Translations under genes and position numbers: made by a program
Assembly: GCA_900318195.1 (NCBI GenBank)
Contig: ONJR01000070.1
Location: 1 to 32,135, forward strand
Origin: an uncultured Planctomycetota bacterium
Lineage (GTDB): Bacteria > Planctomycetota > Planctomycetia > Pirellulales > Thermoguttaceae
DNA length: 32,135 nucleotides
Reading direction: 5' to 3'
The notes under the pieces: generated by a model
What the model was told of the DNA's origin: nothing
The model's input: only the letters and a program-made list of their open reading frames with translations
Databases searched by the model: none
Part shown: one piece after another, positions 1 to 8,553 of the stretch
How the letters are laid out: every line of letters starts with the position of its first letter
How positions within the stretch are numbered: position 1 is the stretch's first letter

Positions 1-1265
1 CGCGCTTTCTTCGCGCTCTCGCGCGCTTCGGCGGCTACGATCGACTTCTGAACGATCGTCTTGGCGGTCGCAGGGTTCTCTTCCAGGTATTTTGACAGCG
101 CGCTTGAGAAGATCGTGCTCACGATACCTTCGACCTCGGTGTTGCCGAGCTTCGTCTTGGTCTGACCTTGGAAGAGCGGGGTCGGCACGCGCACGGAAAC
201 GACGGCGGTCAGTCCTTCGCGGAAGTCTTCGCCGGTCGGAACGAGATTCTTAAAAAGATTCTGCTGCTGACCGTATTTGCCGAGCACGGTCGTGAGCGAG
301 CGTCTGAACCCGGAAAGGTGCGTGCCGCCTTCGATCGTATGAACGTTATTGACGTACGTGCGCACGGTTTCCGCGTATTCCGAAGAATACTGCAACGCGA
401 TATCGACCTGAACGCCGTCAAGCGCGCCGTGAACGGCTATGACGTCCTCGTGCGCCGGCTCGACCCCGCGATTGAGGTTCTTAACGAAATCGACGAGTCC
501 ATGCTCGTAGTGAAAATCATCGCCGCGTCCGTCGCGTAGATCCTTGAAGCGGATATGAATGCGCGGATTGAGGAACGCGAGATCCTGCAGACGATGATAC
601 AGCACGCTGTAATCGTATTTGACGTCGGTAAAGATGAGCGAATCTGGCTTGAACGTCGTCTTCGTGCCGTGTTTTTTCGTCTGCGTGCCGCGTTTGACTT
701 CGCAGGTCGGAACGCCGCGCTCGTATTCCTGATAGAAGGAGTAGCCGTCGCGGCACACTTCAACGTTGCACCATTCAGAGAGGAAATTCACGACGGTAAC
801 GCCGACGCCGTGCAGACCGCCGGACGTCTGGTACGCGCCTTTCGTGAACTTGCCGCCGAATTTCAGAACGGTCATAACGCCTTCGAGCGTTGAAATCTGC
901 AACTCGGGGTGAACGTCGACTGGAATTCCGCGTCCGTTGTCCTCGACGGTAACGGAGCCGTCTTGATTGACGGTAACGGAGATTTCGGTCGCGTAGCCGG
1001 CGAGCGCTTCGTCGAGCGAGTTGTCGACGACCTCGTTGACAAGATGGTGTAGACCCTGGGTCGAGACGTCGCCGATATACATCGAAGGTCGCGTACGAAC
1101 GTGTTCGAGGTCGCTGAGATGTTGCATATCGTCGGCGGTGTACGACTCGTTAGCGCGCGGCGCCTCGTCGTCGTGAAATTCCGCAGACAACGCGGCGTCG
1201 GTCGCGTTCGTTTCGAGCTCGCGTTCCGGCCCGGCTTCGTGTTCGTTCTTATGCGTGTCGCTCAT
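1..1265 (-). CDS. gyrB: DNA gyrase subunit B, N-terminal part (runs off the window)
   Basis: Type IIA topoisomerase ATPase subunit that partners GyrA to introduce negative supercoils. About 421 codons are present and the frame is open to the window edge, so the C-terminal half lies outside. The GHKL ATPase motifs are visible: EVVDNSLDEA at residues 78-87, EDNGRG at 108-113 and GGLHGVG at 149-155. Near the truncated end the GQTKTKLGN stretch typical of the transducer domain is seen. About 45 acidic, poorly conserved residues precede the conserved core, a longer N-terminal lead than in most GyrB proteins. The ATG at 1265 has a purine-rich stretch (AGAAGAAG) upstream. A DUF721 gene lies 71 bp upstream on the same strand, probably co-transcribed. 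ParE is the alternative, but the motif context favours GyrB. Confidence 0.95.
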   Translation of the reverse strand, partial: MSDTHKNEHEAGPERELETNATDAALSAEFHDDEAPRANESYTADDMQHLSDLEHVRTRPSMYIGDVSTQGLHHLVNEVVDNSLDEALAGYATEISVTVNQDGSVTVEDNGRGIPVDVHPELQISTLEGVMTVLKFGGKFTKGAYQTSGGLHGVGVTVVNFLSEWCNVEVCRDGYSFYQEYERGVPTCEVKRGTQTKKHGTKTTFKPDSLIFTDVKYDYSVLYHRLQDLAFLNPRIHIRFKDLRDGRGDDFHYEHGLVDFVKNLNRGVEPAHEDVIAVHGALDGVQVDIALQYSSEYAETVRTYVNNVHTIEGGTHLSGFRRSLTTVLGKYGQQQNLFKNLVPTGEDFREGLTAVVSVRVPTPLFQGQTKTKLGNTEVEGIVSTIFSSALSKYLEENPATAKTIVQKSIVAAEARESAKKA

Positions 1266-1336
1266 GGTGTTCTACTTCTTCTATATAAATGAGCGCGACT
1301 AGCGCGCAATCACAGCGGCGAACGGCCTGGACGGCG

Positions 1337-1810
1337 TTACCGCACGACTATTTTAATCTGCTTAATATTCTCGTTTGGCAGCCGCGCGCGCATTGCGCGG
1401 AGAAGGTCGGCTAGTTGGAACTGAAGCTCCTGATAAAGCAAGTTCGAAGCGACCTCGACTCGCAACACGCCGCCGCGAAAGGTCAGCAGGCGCGTGTGGC
1501 GCGTAAAGAGCGCGTACTGATCGCCGCCGTCGACCTCGTGGTCCTGCGAGCGCGACGCGCCAAAGACCTCGGCGAGCGACTCGTGCCACGCGGTTTGAAA
1601 TCGTTCAACGCCAAGCTTGCGACCGAGACCGTATTTCGCGATCACCGAGGGCAAAATAGCCGCGAACGTCGTCGCGCGAATGGGGCGTCCTTCGGGTATG
1701 TAGTTGTACCCTAGCGGATGCGGCGGCGTGGCGAAGGGCGACTTTTTACTCGCGGGTCGCTTTTTCGCGCCGGTTTGAGCGGCGGTAGTGGACGATTTGC
1801 TTTTCTTCAT
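1337..1810 (-). CDS. DUF721 (DciA-like) protein
   Basis: 157-residue protein with a basic, Ser/Thr/Ala-rich N-terminal tail (about 50 residues) followed by a DUF721-type domain: a helical start around IAKYGLG, then a conserved tryptophan region (AWHESLAEV) and the GVLRVEVASNLLYQEL segment that is characteristic of the family. DUF721 includes DciA, which loads or regulates the replicative helicase in bacteria lacking DnaC/DnaI; family membership is read from the sequence and the helicase role is inference. It sits directly upstream of gyrB on the same strand (71 bp gap), a replication-related context. A good promoter-like sequence lies at 1888-1916. Start ATG 1810 is the only reasonable in-frame start before the conserved part. 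Confidence 0.8.
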   Translation of the reverse strand: MKKSKSSTTAAQTGAKKRPASKKSPFATPPHPLGYNYIPEGRPIRATTFAAILPSVIAKYGLGRKLGVERFQTAWHESLAEVFGASRSQDHEVDGGDQYALFTRHTRLLTFRGGVLRVEVASNLLYQELQFQLADLLRAMRARLPNENIKQIKIVVR

Positions 1811-1887
1811 TATACTTTACCGGTATTGCGACGCGACGCGGCAACGAGCCCGCGCGTCTGACAATATACTAAAGTGCGCGTCTCAAT

Positions 1888-1916
1888 ATTATAGCGCCGA
1901 TCAGTGGAATCGACAA
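1888..1916 (-). promoter_or_regulatory. Sigma70-type promoter for the DUF721-gyrB unit
   Basis: Read on the minus strand: -35 TTGTCG, 17-bp spacer, -10 TATAAT. Predicted transcription start is about 70-75 bp before the DUF721 start codon. It lies in the divergent gap shared with miaA. Confidence 0.5.
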
Positions 1917-1989
1917 GCGGACGAACGCGTTTTAAGCCCTTTTTTATTGCGGCGCGCATAAGTTAAACTCATCCGACCGGAGGTATTTC

Positions 1990-2988
1990 GTGGAAACGTC
2001 AGAGACGCTTCAGGAACGAGCCGACGCGCGGTTCGAGCGCGCGTTATTCCTAACCGGCGCGACCGCGAGCGGCAAGACGGCGTTGGGAGTCGAACTCGCG
2101 CAAGCGCTCGACGCCGAGATTATATCAATGGACTCCATGGCTATATATCGCGGCATGGACGTCGGCGCCGCCAAGCCGACCCTGGAGGAACGGCGCGGGA
2201 TCGCGCATCATATGCTCGACGTCGCGCAACCGTGGCAGGAATATTCGGCGATCGACTATCTACGCGAGTCGAAGCGCGCGCTAGACGACGTTCTCGCGCG
2301 CGGTAAAACCGCGCTCTTCGTAGGCGGAACGCCGCTCTATCTGAAGACGTTGCTCTTCGGCGCTTTCGACGGACCGGGCGCCGATCCTGAATATCGCGAC
2401 GCGCTACGACGCCGCGCGGCGAGCGAAGGGGTCGACTCGCTCTGGCGCGAACTCGACGCGTGCGATCACGCGACAGCGCTGCGCCTGCATCCGAACGACG
2501 TCAAGCGCGTCGTTCGTGCGCTGGAAGTCTATCGTCTGACCGGTAAGCCGATCTCAGAACGTCAGCGTGAATTTAGCGCGCCGCCCCTTGTCTCGCCGGG
2601 TCGCGTCTTCATTTTGACGTGGCGTCGCGAGTCGTTGTACGCGCGTATCGAACGTCGAGTCGACCTCATGATGGCGTCGGGCTTTCTCGCGGAGGTCGAA
2701 CGTCTTACGGCGCTGGAGCGTCCTATGAGCGCGACGTCGAGTCAGGCGGTCGGCTATCGCGAGCTGGCGGAGGTTCTGCGCGGCGAAACGACGTTAGAGG
2801 ACGCGGTCGTCAAGATCAAGCAGCACACGCGAAATTTAGCGAAACGGCAAGAGACGTGGTTCCGCTCCCTCGAGCGCGACGGCGCGCGACGCGTCGACGC
2901 CGACGGTAAGACGCTCGACGAGTTGCGCGACGAGATACTAGAACTCGTCGCGCGCGAAAAAATGCTGCCGCGCGAGACGAACACTTAA
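1990..2988 (+). CDS. miaA: tRNA dimethylallyltransferase MiaA
   Basis: Transfers a dimethylallyl group to N6 of A37 in tRNAs reading UNN codons, the first step toward ms2i6A. The product has 332 residues, normal for the family. The P-loop GATASGKT is at residues 23-30, followed by the substrate-contact segment DSMAIYRGMDVGAAKP at 48-63, and toward the C-terminus QAVGYREL and the KQHTRNLAKRQETWFR signature. The start is GTG, chosen because a strong GGAGGT Shine-Dalgarno sits at 1979-1984, about 5 bp upstream. The gene is alone on the plus strand, divergent from DUF721-gyrB and convergent with rplU. A shared terminator-like hairpin lies between it and rplU. Confidence 0.96.
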   Translation: METSETLQERADARFERALFLTGATASGKTALGVELAQALDAEIISMDSMAIYRGMDVGAAKPTLEERRGIAHHMLDVAQPWQEYSAIDYLRESKRALDDVLARGKTALFVGGTPLYLKTLLFGAFDGPGADPEYRDALRRRAASEGVDSLWRELDACDHATALRLHPNDVKRVVRALEVYRLTGKPISERQREFSAPPLVSPGRVFILTWRRESLYARIERRVDLMMASGFLAEVERLTALERPMSATSSQAVGYRELAEVLRGETTLEDAVVKIKQHTRNLAKRQETWFRSLERDGARRVDADGKTLDELRDEILELVAREKMLPRETNT

Positions 2989-3008
2989 CGCGGCGCGCAA
3001 GAAATAGA

Positions 3009-3041
3009 ACAAGGGGAAACGAACTCGTCGCTTCCCCTTGT
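3009..3041. terminator. Bidirectional intrinsic terminator between miaA and rplU
   Basis: A perfect 10-bp inverted repeat (ACAAGGGGAA / TTCCCCTTGT) with a 13-nt loop sits between the convergent stops of miaA and rplU. On the minus strand it is followed by a T-rich stretch (TCTATTTCTT); on the plus strand the T-tract is weak, so termination is probably better for rplU. Confidence 0.65.
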
Positions 3042-3068
3042 CGCGTTATATTAAGCGCGCGGTCGTAA

Positions 3069-3380
3069 TCAGGAATTGATTTCCTTGATCTCGACGAACG
3101 TGTACTGCTGACGGTGCCCGTTCTTACGACGGCTGTTCTTACGACGACGGAACCAGCGCACGACGAGTTTCGGACCCTTCGCTTCGCCGATAACCGTCGC
3201 GACGACCTTCGCGCCGGACACGGTCGGCTGACCGACGACGACTTCGTCGTCTTTCGCTACGAGTAGAACTTCGTCAAAAACAATCTCGTCGCCTTCGGCA
3301 ACGTCGCGCAACTCGACGTACATTTTACGACCGACTTCCGCTTTGTACTGATGACCGCCGTCTTTGAAAATTGCGTACAT
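3069..3380 (-). CDS. rplU: 50S ribosomal protein L21
   Basis: 103-residue bL21, the standard length. It opens MYAIFKDGGHQYKAEVG, and the C-terminal RRRKNSRRKNGHRQ segment that contacts 23S rRNA is present. In most bacteria rplU is followed within a few bases by rpmA (L27); here the next thing downstream is a terminator and the convergent miaA gene, so L27 must be encoded elsewhere. The upstream rng and TIGR03936-type genes are frequent neighbours of rplU in other genomes. A good promoter lies at 3631-3658, giving a leader of about 240 nt before the start codon, long enough for post-transcriptional control. Confidence 0.97.
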   Translation of the reverse strand: MYAIFKDGGHQYKAEVGRKMYVELRDVAEGDEIVFDEVLLVAKDDEVVVGQPTVSGAKVVATVIGEAKGPKLVVRWFRRRKNSRRKNGHRQQYTFVEIKEINS

Positions 3381-3623
3381 TTTACACTATCCTTTGCTGG
3401 GTTTAACGAACGAATCGCATATCCGCGCCTCGCGCGCCGCAGTAGCCGCGCAACGAAGCTGTTCGCGCCTGTCTCGTTTTCTTCCCAAATAAAGGCGCTA
3501 TCACAACGCGCTCGACGATTCGCGAGCGCCGCGTCTAAGAACGCGCTCCGCGTTCCGACGCGTTTCAGGGAACCCCAGAGCCGCGCCGAATAAGGCGAGC
3601 GCAAGGGAACGACAAAAAACTAA
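3381..3623 (-). other. Long 5' leader of rplU
   Basis: About 240 nt between the inferred transcription start of rplU and its ATG hold no convincing gene. Several short GCG/CGC-rich self-complementary stretches exist. An L21-type autoregulatory leader is possible but I cannot match it to a known family by eye. Confidence 0.3.
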
Positions 3624-3630
3624 CGGCGCC

Positions 3631-3658
3631 ATTATAACGCGGACGCCTTAATTGTGAA
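3631..3658 (-). promoter_or_regulatory. Sigma70-type promoter for rplU
   Basis: Read on the minus strand: -35 TTCACA (five of six consensus positions), 16-bp spacer, -10 TATAAT (consensus). The -35 overlaps the last codons of rng, so rplU can be transcribed separately from the upstream rng unit. Confidence 0.6.
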
Positions 3659-5249
3659 GCGCTCCTTCTTTAGAAAAAGGGATTTTTTTACCGGACTCGT
3701 CGAAAATCTCAACCTCAATATGTTCCGGCCACGCGCATGGAACCGTCTTCAGAAGGATCGAAGCCTTCGAATCCTTTTCGATCTGAGCCAACTGGAAACG
3801 CTTGCGATTATTCATAAAGACCGCAACTTCCTCGGCGACCCCGACTACGATCTGACTCGCGCGAGGCTCTTGGCTAGCGAGCGTGAGAATGCGCACAATG
3901 TCGAGCGCCATGCTCTCGACCGACTTGATCGCGCCGCCGCCGCGACAGCACGGGCATTCGCGATAGCCCGCGCGACGAACGCCGGGGCGAATACGCTGCC
4001 GCGTCATTTCAATGAGTCCGAAAGGACTCGTCTTGAGAATCTTCGTCTTGGAGCGGTCGCGTTTCACGGCGTCGCGCAACGTGCGTTCGACCGCGCGACG
4101 GTGCGCTTCGTTCGTCATATCGATAAAGTCGTTCACGATAACGCCGCCGAGGTCGCGCAGACGAATCTGGCGCGCGATCTCTTTCGCCGCGCGAAGATTC
4201 AGCTGGAACGCCGTCTCTTCGGGGGAGTCGTTCGTACGGAAACTACCGCTGTTCACGTCGATCGCAACGAGCGCTTCGGTCTGGTCGATTACAATCGAGC
4301 CGCCGTCCTTGAGCGCTACTTTGCGACTATTGATCTTCGCTATTTCGCGATCGACCCCGTATTTGGTAAAGAGCGGCTCGCGATCGCTGTAATAACGAAT
4401 GCGATCGGCGTAACGCGGCATAATCGTCTTCAAGAACTCGGAAACCCGATCGTACGTGTCTTTCTCGTCAACGACGATCTCTTCAACGCTCGACGTAAAG
4501 ACGTCGCGCACCGTGCGGATCGTTATGTCGCTCTCTTCGTACACGCCGACCGGACCGGGGAGATTCTTAACGCGACGAACGATCGATTTCCAAAGACGCA
4601 TAAGGTACGCAAGATCGAGCGCAAGTTCCTTACGCGTGCGATCGGAGCCCGCAGTGCGCACGATAAAACCGAGACCCTTCGGAGGATTGAGTTCCAGCAT
4701 GAGCGAGCGCAACTTGCGACGAACGCCCTCGTCCTCGATTTTACGAGAGACCCCGACTCGACCGAGATTCGGCATGAGAACAAGGTAACGACCGGGAATG
4801 CTAATGTACGTCGAGAGCGTCGGACCTTTCGTGCCAATTCCCTCTTTAATGACCTGAACGAGCACCTCGTCGCCCTTCTGGAAAACCTCCTGAATCGGAG
4901 GCTTGAACTTCGGACGACCGAAATCGGCGTAATCGTCGTCGTGATCCGCGCGCCGACGTCCGTTCGCGCCGCGACGCTCTTCCTCGCGAGGCGTAAAATT
5001 AGACGCTTGCTTAAAGTAATGCGGCTCGACGTCGCTGATATGCAAAAAACCGTTGTGCCCCACCCCAAAATCGACAAAGACTGCTTGCAAACTTTGCTCG
5101 ATATTGACAACGACTCCTTTGTAGATATTGCCGACGTAGTTGTCGTTCGTGGTGCGTTCGACGTAAAGGTCTTCCAGCACGTCGTTCTCGACGAGCGCGA
5201 TGCGGCATTCTTCCGACTGACGCGCGTTAATGAGCATTTTCAAGGACAT
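3648..5249 (-). CDS. rng: Ribonuclease E/G family protein
   Basis: 533-residue single-strand-specific endoribonuclease of the RNase E/G family, acting in rRNA maturation and mRNA decay. An S1 RNA-binding domain starts near residue 37 (YVGNIYKGVV) and is interrupted at about 80-120 by a charged insertion rich in Arg, Asp and Glu. The catalytic DNase-I-like domain keeps the two metal-binding aspartates, D331 in IDVNSGSF and D374 in NDFIDM. The zinc-link is ECPCCRGGG at 431-439, with extra cysteines compared with the usual CPxC. The length fits RNase G rather than full RNase E: there is no long C-terminal degradosome scaffold. The gene starts 51 bp after the TIGR03936-type gene, which suggests an operon. 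Confidence 0.93.
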   Translation of the reverse strand: MSLKMLINARQSEECRIALVENDVLEDLYVERTTNDNYVGNIYKGVVVNIEQSLQAVFVDFGVGHNGFLHISDVEPHYFKQASNFTPREEERRGANGRRRADHDDDYADFGRPKFKPPIQEVFQKGDEVLVQVIKEGIGTKGPTLSTYISIPGRYLVLMPNLGRVGVSRKIEDEGVRRKLRSLMLELNPPKGLGFIVRTAGSDRTRKELALDLAYLMRLWKSIVRRVKNLPGPVGVYEESDITIRTVRDVFTSSVEEIVVDEKDTYDRVSEFLKTIMPRYADRIRYYSDREPLFTKYGVDREIAKINSRKVALKDGGSIVIDQTEALVAIDVNSGSFRTNDSPEETAFQLNLRAAKEIARQIRLRDLGGVIVNDFIDMTNEAHRRAVERTLRDAVKRDRSKTKILKTSPFGLIEMTRQRIRPGVRRAGYRECPCCRGGGAIKSVESMALDIVRILTLASQEPRASQIVVGVAEEVAVFMNNRKRFQLAQIEKDSKASILLKTVPCAWPEHIEVEIFDESGKKIPFSKEGALHN

Positions 5250-5300
5250 GAATAAAACGCTTTCTGTAAATGGCGAAAGGCTAACTAACGCAACGCGCGA

Positions 5301-5930
5301 CTATTCGTCCCGAATCGTCGACTTACTGCGATTAGGAAAGATCGAACGGTAAAGCTCGGCGCCCAATCCGAGACAGGTAAGGATCTCGCGCGCGCCAACT
5401 TCTGGTCCAGATTGCGCCGCGAGCGTGAATTCCAAGGAATCGCCCTGCAACGTCATCGCGAGAACCGGCGCGCGCGCGTCGACAAACTTACCGTTGCTCT
5501 TCTCGACTTCAAAGCTCTCGCGTCCTAAAAATTCCACGATACGCTCGCGAACGCTCGGTACGAGACCTTCAGGAATACGCATTTCGTAGGAAAAGGACGA
5601 AGCCTGCTGTTTCGGCGTCTTATCGTCGAGAACGATCGCGGAGAGAAAATCGAGCCCAACGACGCTCGAGCTGTTGAGACGCGCGAGCAACTCGTCGGGA
5701 GAAAGTTCCTCCTCTAAGATGAGCTCCATAGCTTCGTCGTCGCTTGAAAACCCGAGCGGCAACGCGGAAAGATAACTCACGCGCGGCTTAGGATGGAATC
5801 CTTGCGACATAGCGACCGGCAATCTAGCGCGGCGCAAGACGCGTTCGACCGCGCGCAATAGGTCGCGATGACCTATAAACCGCAAATTACCACGCTTGCT
5901 AAAGCGTAGCCGATAGCGACGACGTGCCAT
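5301..5930 (-). CDS. TIGR03936/DUF2344 family protein (radical SAM-associated)
   Basis: About 209 residues. It opens MARRRYRLRFSKRGNLRFIGHRDLLR, followed by the family stretch GFHPKPRVSYLSALPLGFSS. This is the TIGR03936 (DUF2344) family, usually encoded next to, or fused with, a B12-binding radical SAM protein (TIGR03960) and upstream of rng and rplU. Here the rng-rplU neighbours are kept, but no radical SAM gene lies adjacent in the window. The biochemical role is unknown; the conserved synteny suggests a link to RNA or ribosome metabolism. I chose ATG 5930 because it begins the conserved region and follows a GGAAACGG stretch; an in-frame TTG at 5951 would add seven residues. Confidence 0.85.
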   Translation of the reverse strand: MARRRYRLRFSKRGNLRFIGHRDLLRAVERVLRRARLPVAMSQGFHPKPRVSYLSALPLGFSSDDEAMELILEEELSPDELLARLNSSSVVGLDFLSAIVLDDKTPKQQASSFSYEMRIPEGLVPSVRERIVEFLGRESFEVEKSNGKFVDARAPVLAMTLQGDSLEFTLAAQSGPEVGAREILTCLGLGAELYRSIFPNRSKSTIRDE

Positions 5931-6193
5931 AGTTCGACCGTTTCCACACAAGCGTGAGAAACGCCTTTCTTATCGTTGACTAAATCTCGCCAGACGCGCG
6001 CGCTCTTCCTTTCAGTCGGCGGCGAACCGACGACCTGTTTTCCACGCTTACGCGCGGGCGAAGTTAACGAACGTCTGGAGACCGAAAATATGCTTATGCG
6101 CGTCGTCTCGCGAAGCGATTCAACGCGCCTATAATCTACGGTAGCGCGCGCTAGGCGCGGCTTTGACCTATTTTAACGCAAGAGCGCGCCGCG

Positions 6194-7957
6194 TCAATCG
6201 TATGCGAAATTACTAACCTTCTTTTTGAGCTCGTTATTGAGAAAAATCCGCACGTCGTCCGCCGTCTCCATGAGCCACGCCTGCTTGGCGATCTCTTCGC
6301 ACTCTTGAATCGTAAAGGTCTCGCAAATTTCTTTTGTCTGGAGTATCATACCAGGCGCGACGCTCAGCGCGCGCAGTCCCAGTCCTAGCAGTAGCGGCAC
6401 GTTCGCCGGCACGCTCGCCATTTGTCCGCAAATTGCGAGCGGCTTGCCGTAGAGATTCGAGACGTCGACGACGCGCTTAATGAGGCGCATGAGCGCGGGC
6501 GACTCTTGCGCGTAGAGCGCGTTCACTTCTTTATTACTACGATCGACCGCCTGCGCGTACTGCAGCAGGTCGTTCGTTCCAAGACTAAAGAAATCGACTT
6601 CGATCGCGAACTGATCAAGCATGATCACAGTCGCCGGCGTTTCGACCATGATTCCGAGCGCGATATCGTGATCGTAGGGCTCTCCACGCTCGTTAAACTC
6701 TTCGCAGACGTCGTGGAAGATCATCTTCGCCTGTCGCCATTCTCGAATCGTGGTAACAAGCGGAAACATGACGGCGGCTTTGCCGTAGACGCTCGCGCGT
6801 AAAATAGCGCGTAGTTGCGTGCGAAACATATCGGTGTAGCGCAGCGACAGTCGCACGCTGCGCAATCCCATAAAGGGGTTCGGCTCGCGTTCTCGCGCAA
6901 AATTACGACCTTCCGGCGTCTTATCGGCGCCGAGATCGAAGGTGCGTATGACCGTCGTGCGATCTTGACCCATCGTGGCGAGCGCCTCTTTGTACGCTTG
7001 GAAGTGCGCTTCTTCGTCGGGCATAACGCCGTCCTTTTCGGCGAGATAAAGAAATTCGGTGCGATAGAGTCCTATTCCCGTAGCGCCGCATTCGAGGCAC
7101 GTCTTCGCTTCGTAGGGAAATTCGATATTAGCTTCCACGGCGACTTTGACGCCGTCCGGCGTGGTCGCGTAATTCTTACTGCGCTTCTCTTCGAGACGAC
7201 GCTGATGCTCGTGTTGACGTTCGAGTTTCTGTTCGTATTGATCGACGACTTCCGGGGTCGGATCGAGAATAAGCTGTCCTCTATCGCCGTCGACGATCGC
7301 AAGACACGCGCCGTACACGTCGGAGAGGAACGAACCTAACCCGACGACGGTTGGAACGCCCAGCGCGGACGCGACGATCGAGGTGTGGCTGCCTCTACCG
7401 CCTTGTTCGGTTACGATACCGAGCGTCATTGCCGGCTCAAGTTTCGCGGCTTCGCTCGGCGCGAGAAAGGACGCGGCGACAATAACGGGGTATCGTTCGT
7501 CGACCACGCTCCCCTGTTTAACGGCGAGCAGTTCGCGCAGCACGATATTTTTGACGTCGTTGATATCGTTCGCGCGCTCGGCGTAGGTCGCGTCCTGAAG
7601 TTTGCGCAACTGCGCGGCGTAGAAATCGAACGCCTGCGCGACCGCGAACTCGACGGAGACTAAGTCGTCCTGAATCGCCGTCTCGACGCGCGCGCGTAAG
7701 TTCGGATCCATGAGAAAGAGGAGGTGCGCTTCAAAGATCTGCGCGTACTGACCGCCCAATTCTTCCTGCGCCTTGTCTCGACATTGCGAGACGGCGGTCT
7801 GAGCGCGCTCGAACGCGGCTTCGAGCCGCCGCAATTCGTCGTCGACTTGGTTCGCGTCGATCGCGCGTCGCGGGATAAAGAGCTGATTATTCGCAACAAC
7901 CGACAGAAGACCGATTGCAACGCCGGGCGCAACGGCTATTCCATGATAGTATTTCAT
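6194..7957 (-). CDS. ptsI: Phosphoenolpyruvate-protein phosphotransferase (PTS enzyme I)
   Basis: 587-residue enzyme I, which autophosphorylates from PEP and passes the phosphoryl group to HPr. The swivelling domain holds the active-site His191 in GGRGSHTSIVASALGVPTVVG, one of the clearest signatures. The C-terminal PEP-binding TIM barrel shows GLYRTEFLY, NPFMGLRSVRLSL, the SLGTNDLLQY signature and an active-site cysteine in ICGQMAS. Start ATG 7957 follows an AAGGAGAGG Shine-Dalgarno. It lies 48 bp downstream of ptsH, so the two probably share a transcript, as in many bacteria. No EIIB or EIIC gene is nearby, so the cascade may feed EIIA-type regulators (8554-9868) rather than sugar import. 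Confidence 0.96.
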   Translation of the reverse strand: MKYYHGIAVAPGVAIGLLSVVANNQLFIPRRAIDANQVDDELRRLEAAFERAQTAVSQCRDKAQEELGGQYAQIFEAHLLFLMDPNLRARVETAIQDDLVSVEFAVAQAFDFYAAQLRKLQDATYAERANDINDVKNIVLRELLAVKQGSVVDERYPVIVAASFLAPSEAAKLEPAMTLGIVTEQGGRGSHTSIVASALGVPTVVGLGSFLSDVYGACLAIVDGDRGQLILDPTPEVVDQYEQKLERQHEHQRRLEEKRSKNYATTPDGVKVAVEANIEFPYEAKTCLECGATGIGLYRTEFLYLAEKDGVMPDEEAHFQAYKEALATMGQDRTTVIRTFDLGADKTPEGRNFAREREPNPFMGLRSVRLSLRYTDMFRTQLRAILRASVYGKAAVMFPLVTTIREWRQAKMIFHDVCEEFNERGEPYDHDIALGIMVETPATVIMLDQFAIEVDFFSLGTNDLLQYAQAVDRSNKEVNALYAQESPALMRLIKRVVDVSNLYGKPLAICGQMASVPANVPLLLGLGLRALSVAPGMILQTKEICETFTIQECEEIAKQAWLMETADDVRIFLNNELKKKVSNFAYD

Positions 7958-8005
7958 TGTCTCGACCTCTCCTTACGCGCAACCTCTCGACGCGCGACGC
8001 TAACG

Positions 8006-8302
8006 CTAGGAACGCTGAGGCGCAGCGGACGCGAACTCGTCTTCGTAGAATTTCACGTTAAACAGCTTGACGATCTCGTTCGTCGCCGCTTCTTCGTCGG
8101 CGCCGTCTGCCGTCAGGACAAGTTGCGTGCCCTGCGGCGCCATAAGGGACAGTAGATCGAGGCAACTCTTGCAGTCGGCGACCGCGCCGCCCTTGCGCAG
8201 TCGAATTTCACTACTGTACTTCATTGCGGTTTTGCAAACTAAGGACGCGTCGCGCACGTGGAAACCGGCGCTGTTTTGCACGGTTACTTCGGTTTGTATC
8301 AC
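8006..8302 (-). CDS. ptsH: HPr phosphocarrier protein
   Basis: 98-residue HPr that relays phosphate from enzyme I to EIIA proteins. I chose GTG 8302, preceded by a GAGAG stretch, because it starts the protein as MIQTEVTVQN and puts the catalytic histidine at exactly position 15 and the regulatory serine at exactly 46, the canonical HPr numbers. An in-frame TTG at 8332 would add ten residues with no homology. The active-site loop reads GFHVRDAS instead of the usual G(L/F)HARPA: Arg17 is kept, but Ala16 is Val and Pro18 is Asp. Ser46 in CKSCLDLL could be an HprK target, but no hprK is in the window. The C-terminus extends about ten residues past typical HPr. A TATACT -10-like sequence (minus strand, 8415-8420) lies upstream. 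Confidence 0.92.
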   Translation of the reverse strand: MIQTEVTVQNSAGFHVRDASLVCKTAMKYSSEIRLRKGGAVADCKSCLDLLSLMAPQGTQLVLTADGADEEAATNEIVKLFNVKFYEDEFASAAPQRS

Positions 8303-8472
8303 GGTATCTCTCGAGGCGGAAGCTCGCTCCAAGCGGGAAGGCTATTGATTCAAACGCGGCTGAATTGCCGCAAGGTGGAACTGCGTTCAATCGGCGGCGC
8401 CGACGAACAACGGCAGTATAGAGTATTTCGAAGGACGGCGTAACGGCAATTTTTACCGCCGCGCGCAAGCGC

Positions 8473-8515
8473 AAAAAAAAGCGCGCTAACGAACGCCGAA
8501 CGTTCGCAACGCGCT
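8473..8515 (-). terminator. Intrinsic terminator after the EIIA (ptsN-like) gene
   Basis: On the minus strand an approximately 15-bp GC-rich stem (AGCGCGTTGCGAACG pairing with CGTTCGTTAGCGCGCT) is followed directly by eight T residues. It starts about 40 bp after the EIIA stop and separates this gene from ptsH-ptsI. Confidence 0.85.
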
Positions 8516-8553
8516 AGTTGCGTATGCTACAAGAAGCGCGAAGCCGCGCGTTC

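Noticed and set aside
3654..5255. 533-codon open frame on the plus strand opposite rng
   Set aside because: It mirrors the full length of rng, its protein has no motifs, and the minus strand has clear RNase E/G catalytic residues.
6131..6151. TATAAT word and TAGCGCGCGCTA palindrome between ptsI and the TIGR03936-type gene
   Set aside because: The TATAAT lies on the plus strand with no downstream plus gene, and the palindrome lacks a T-tract, so neither promoter nor terminator is supported.
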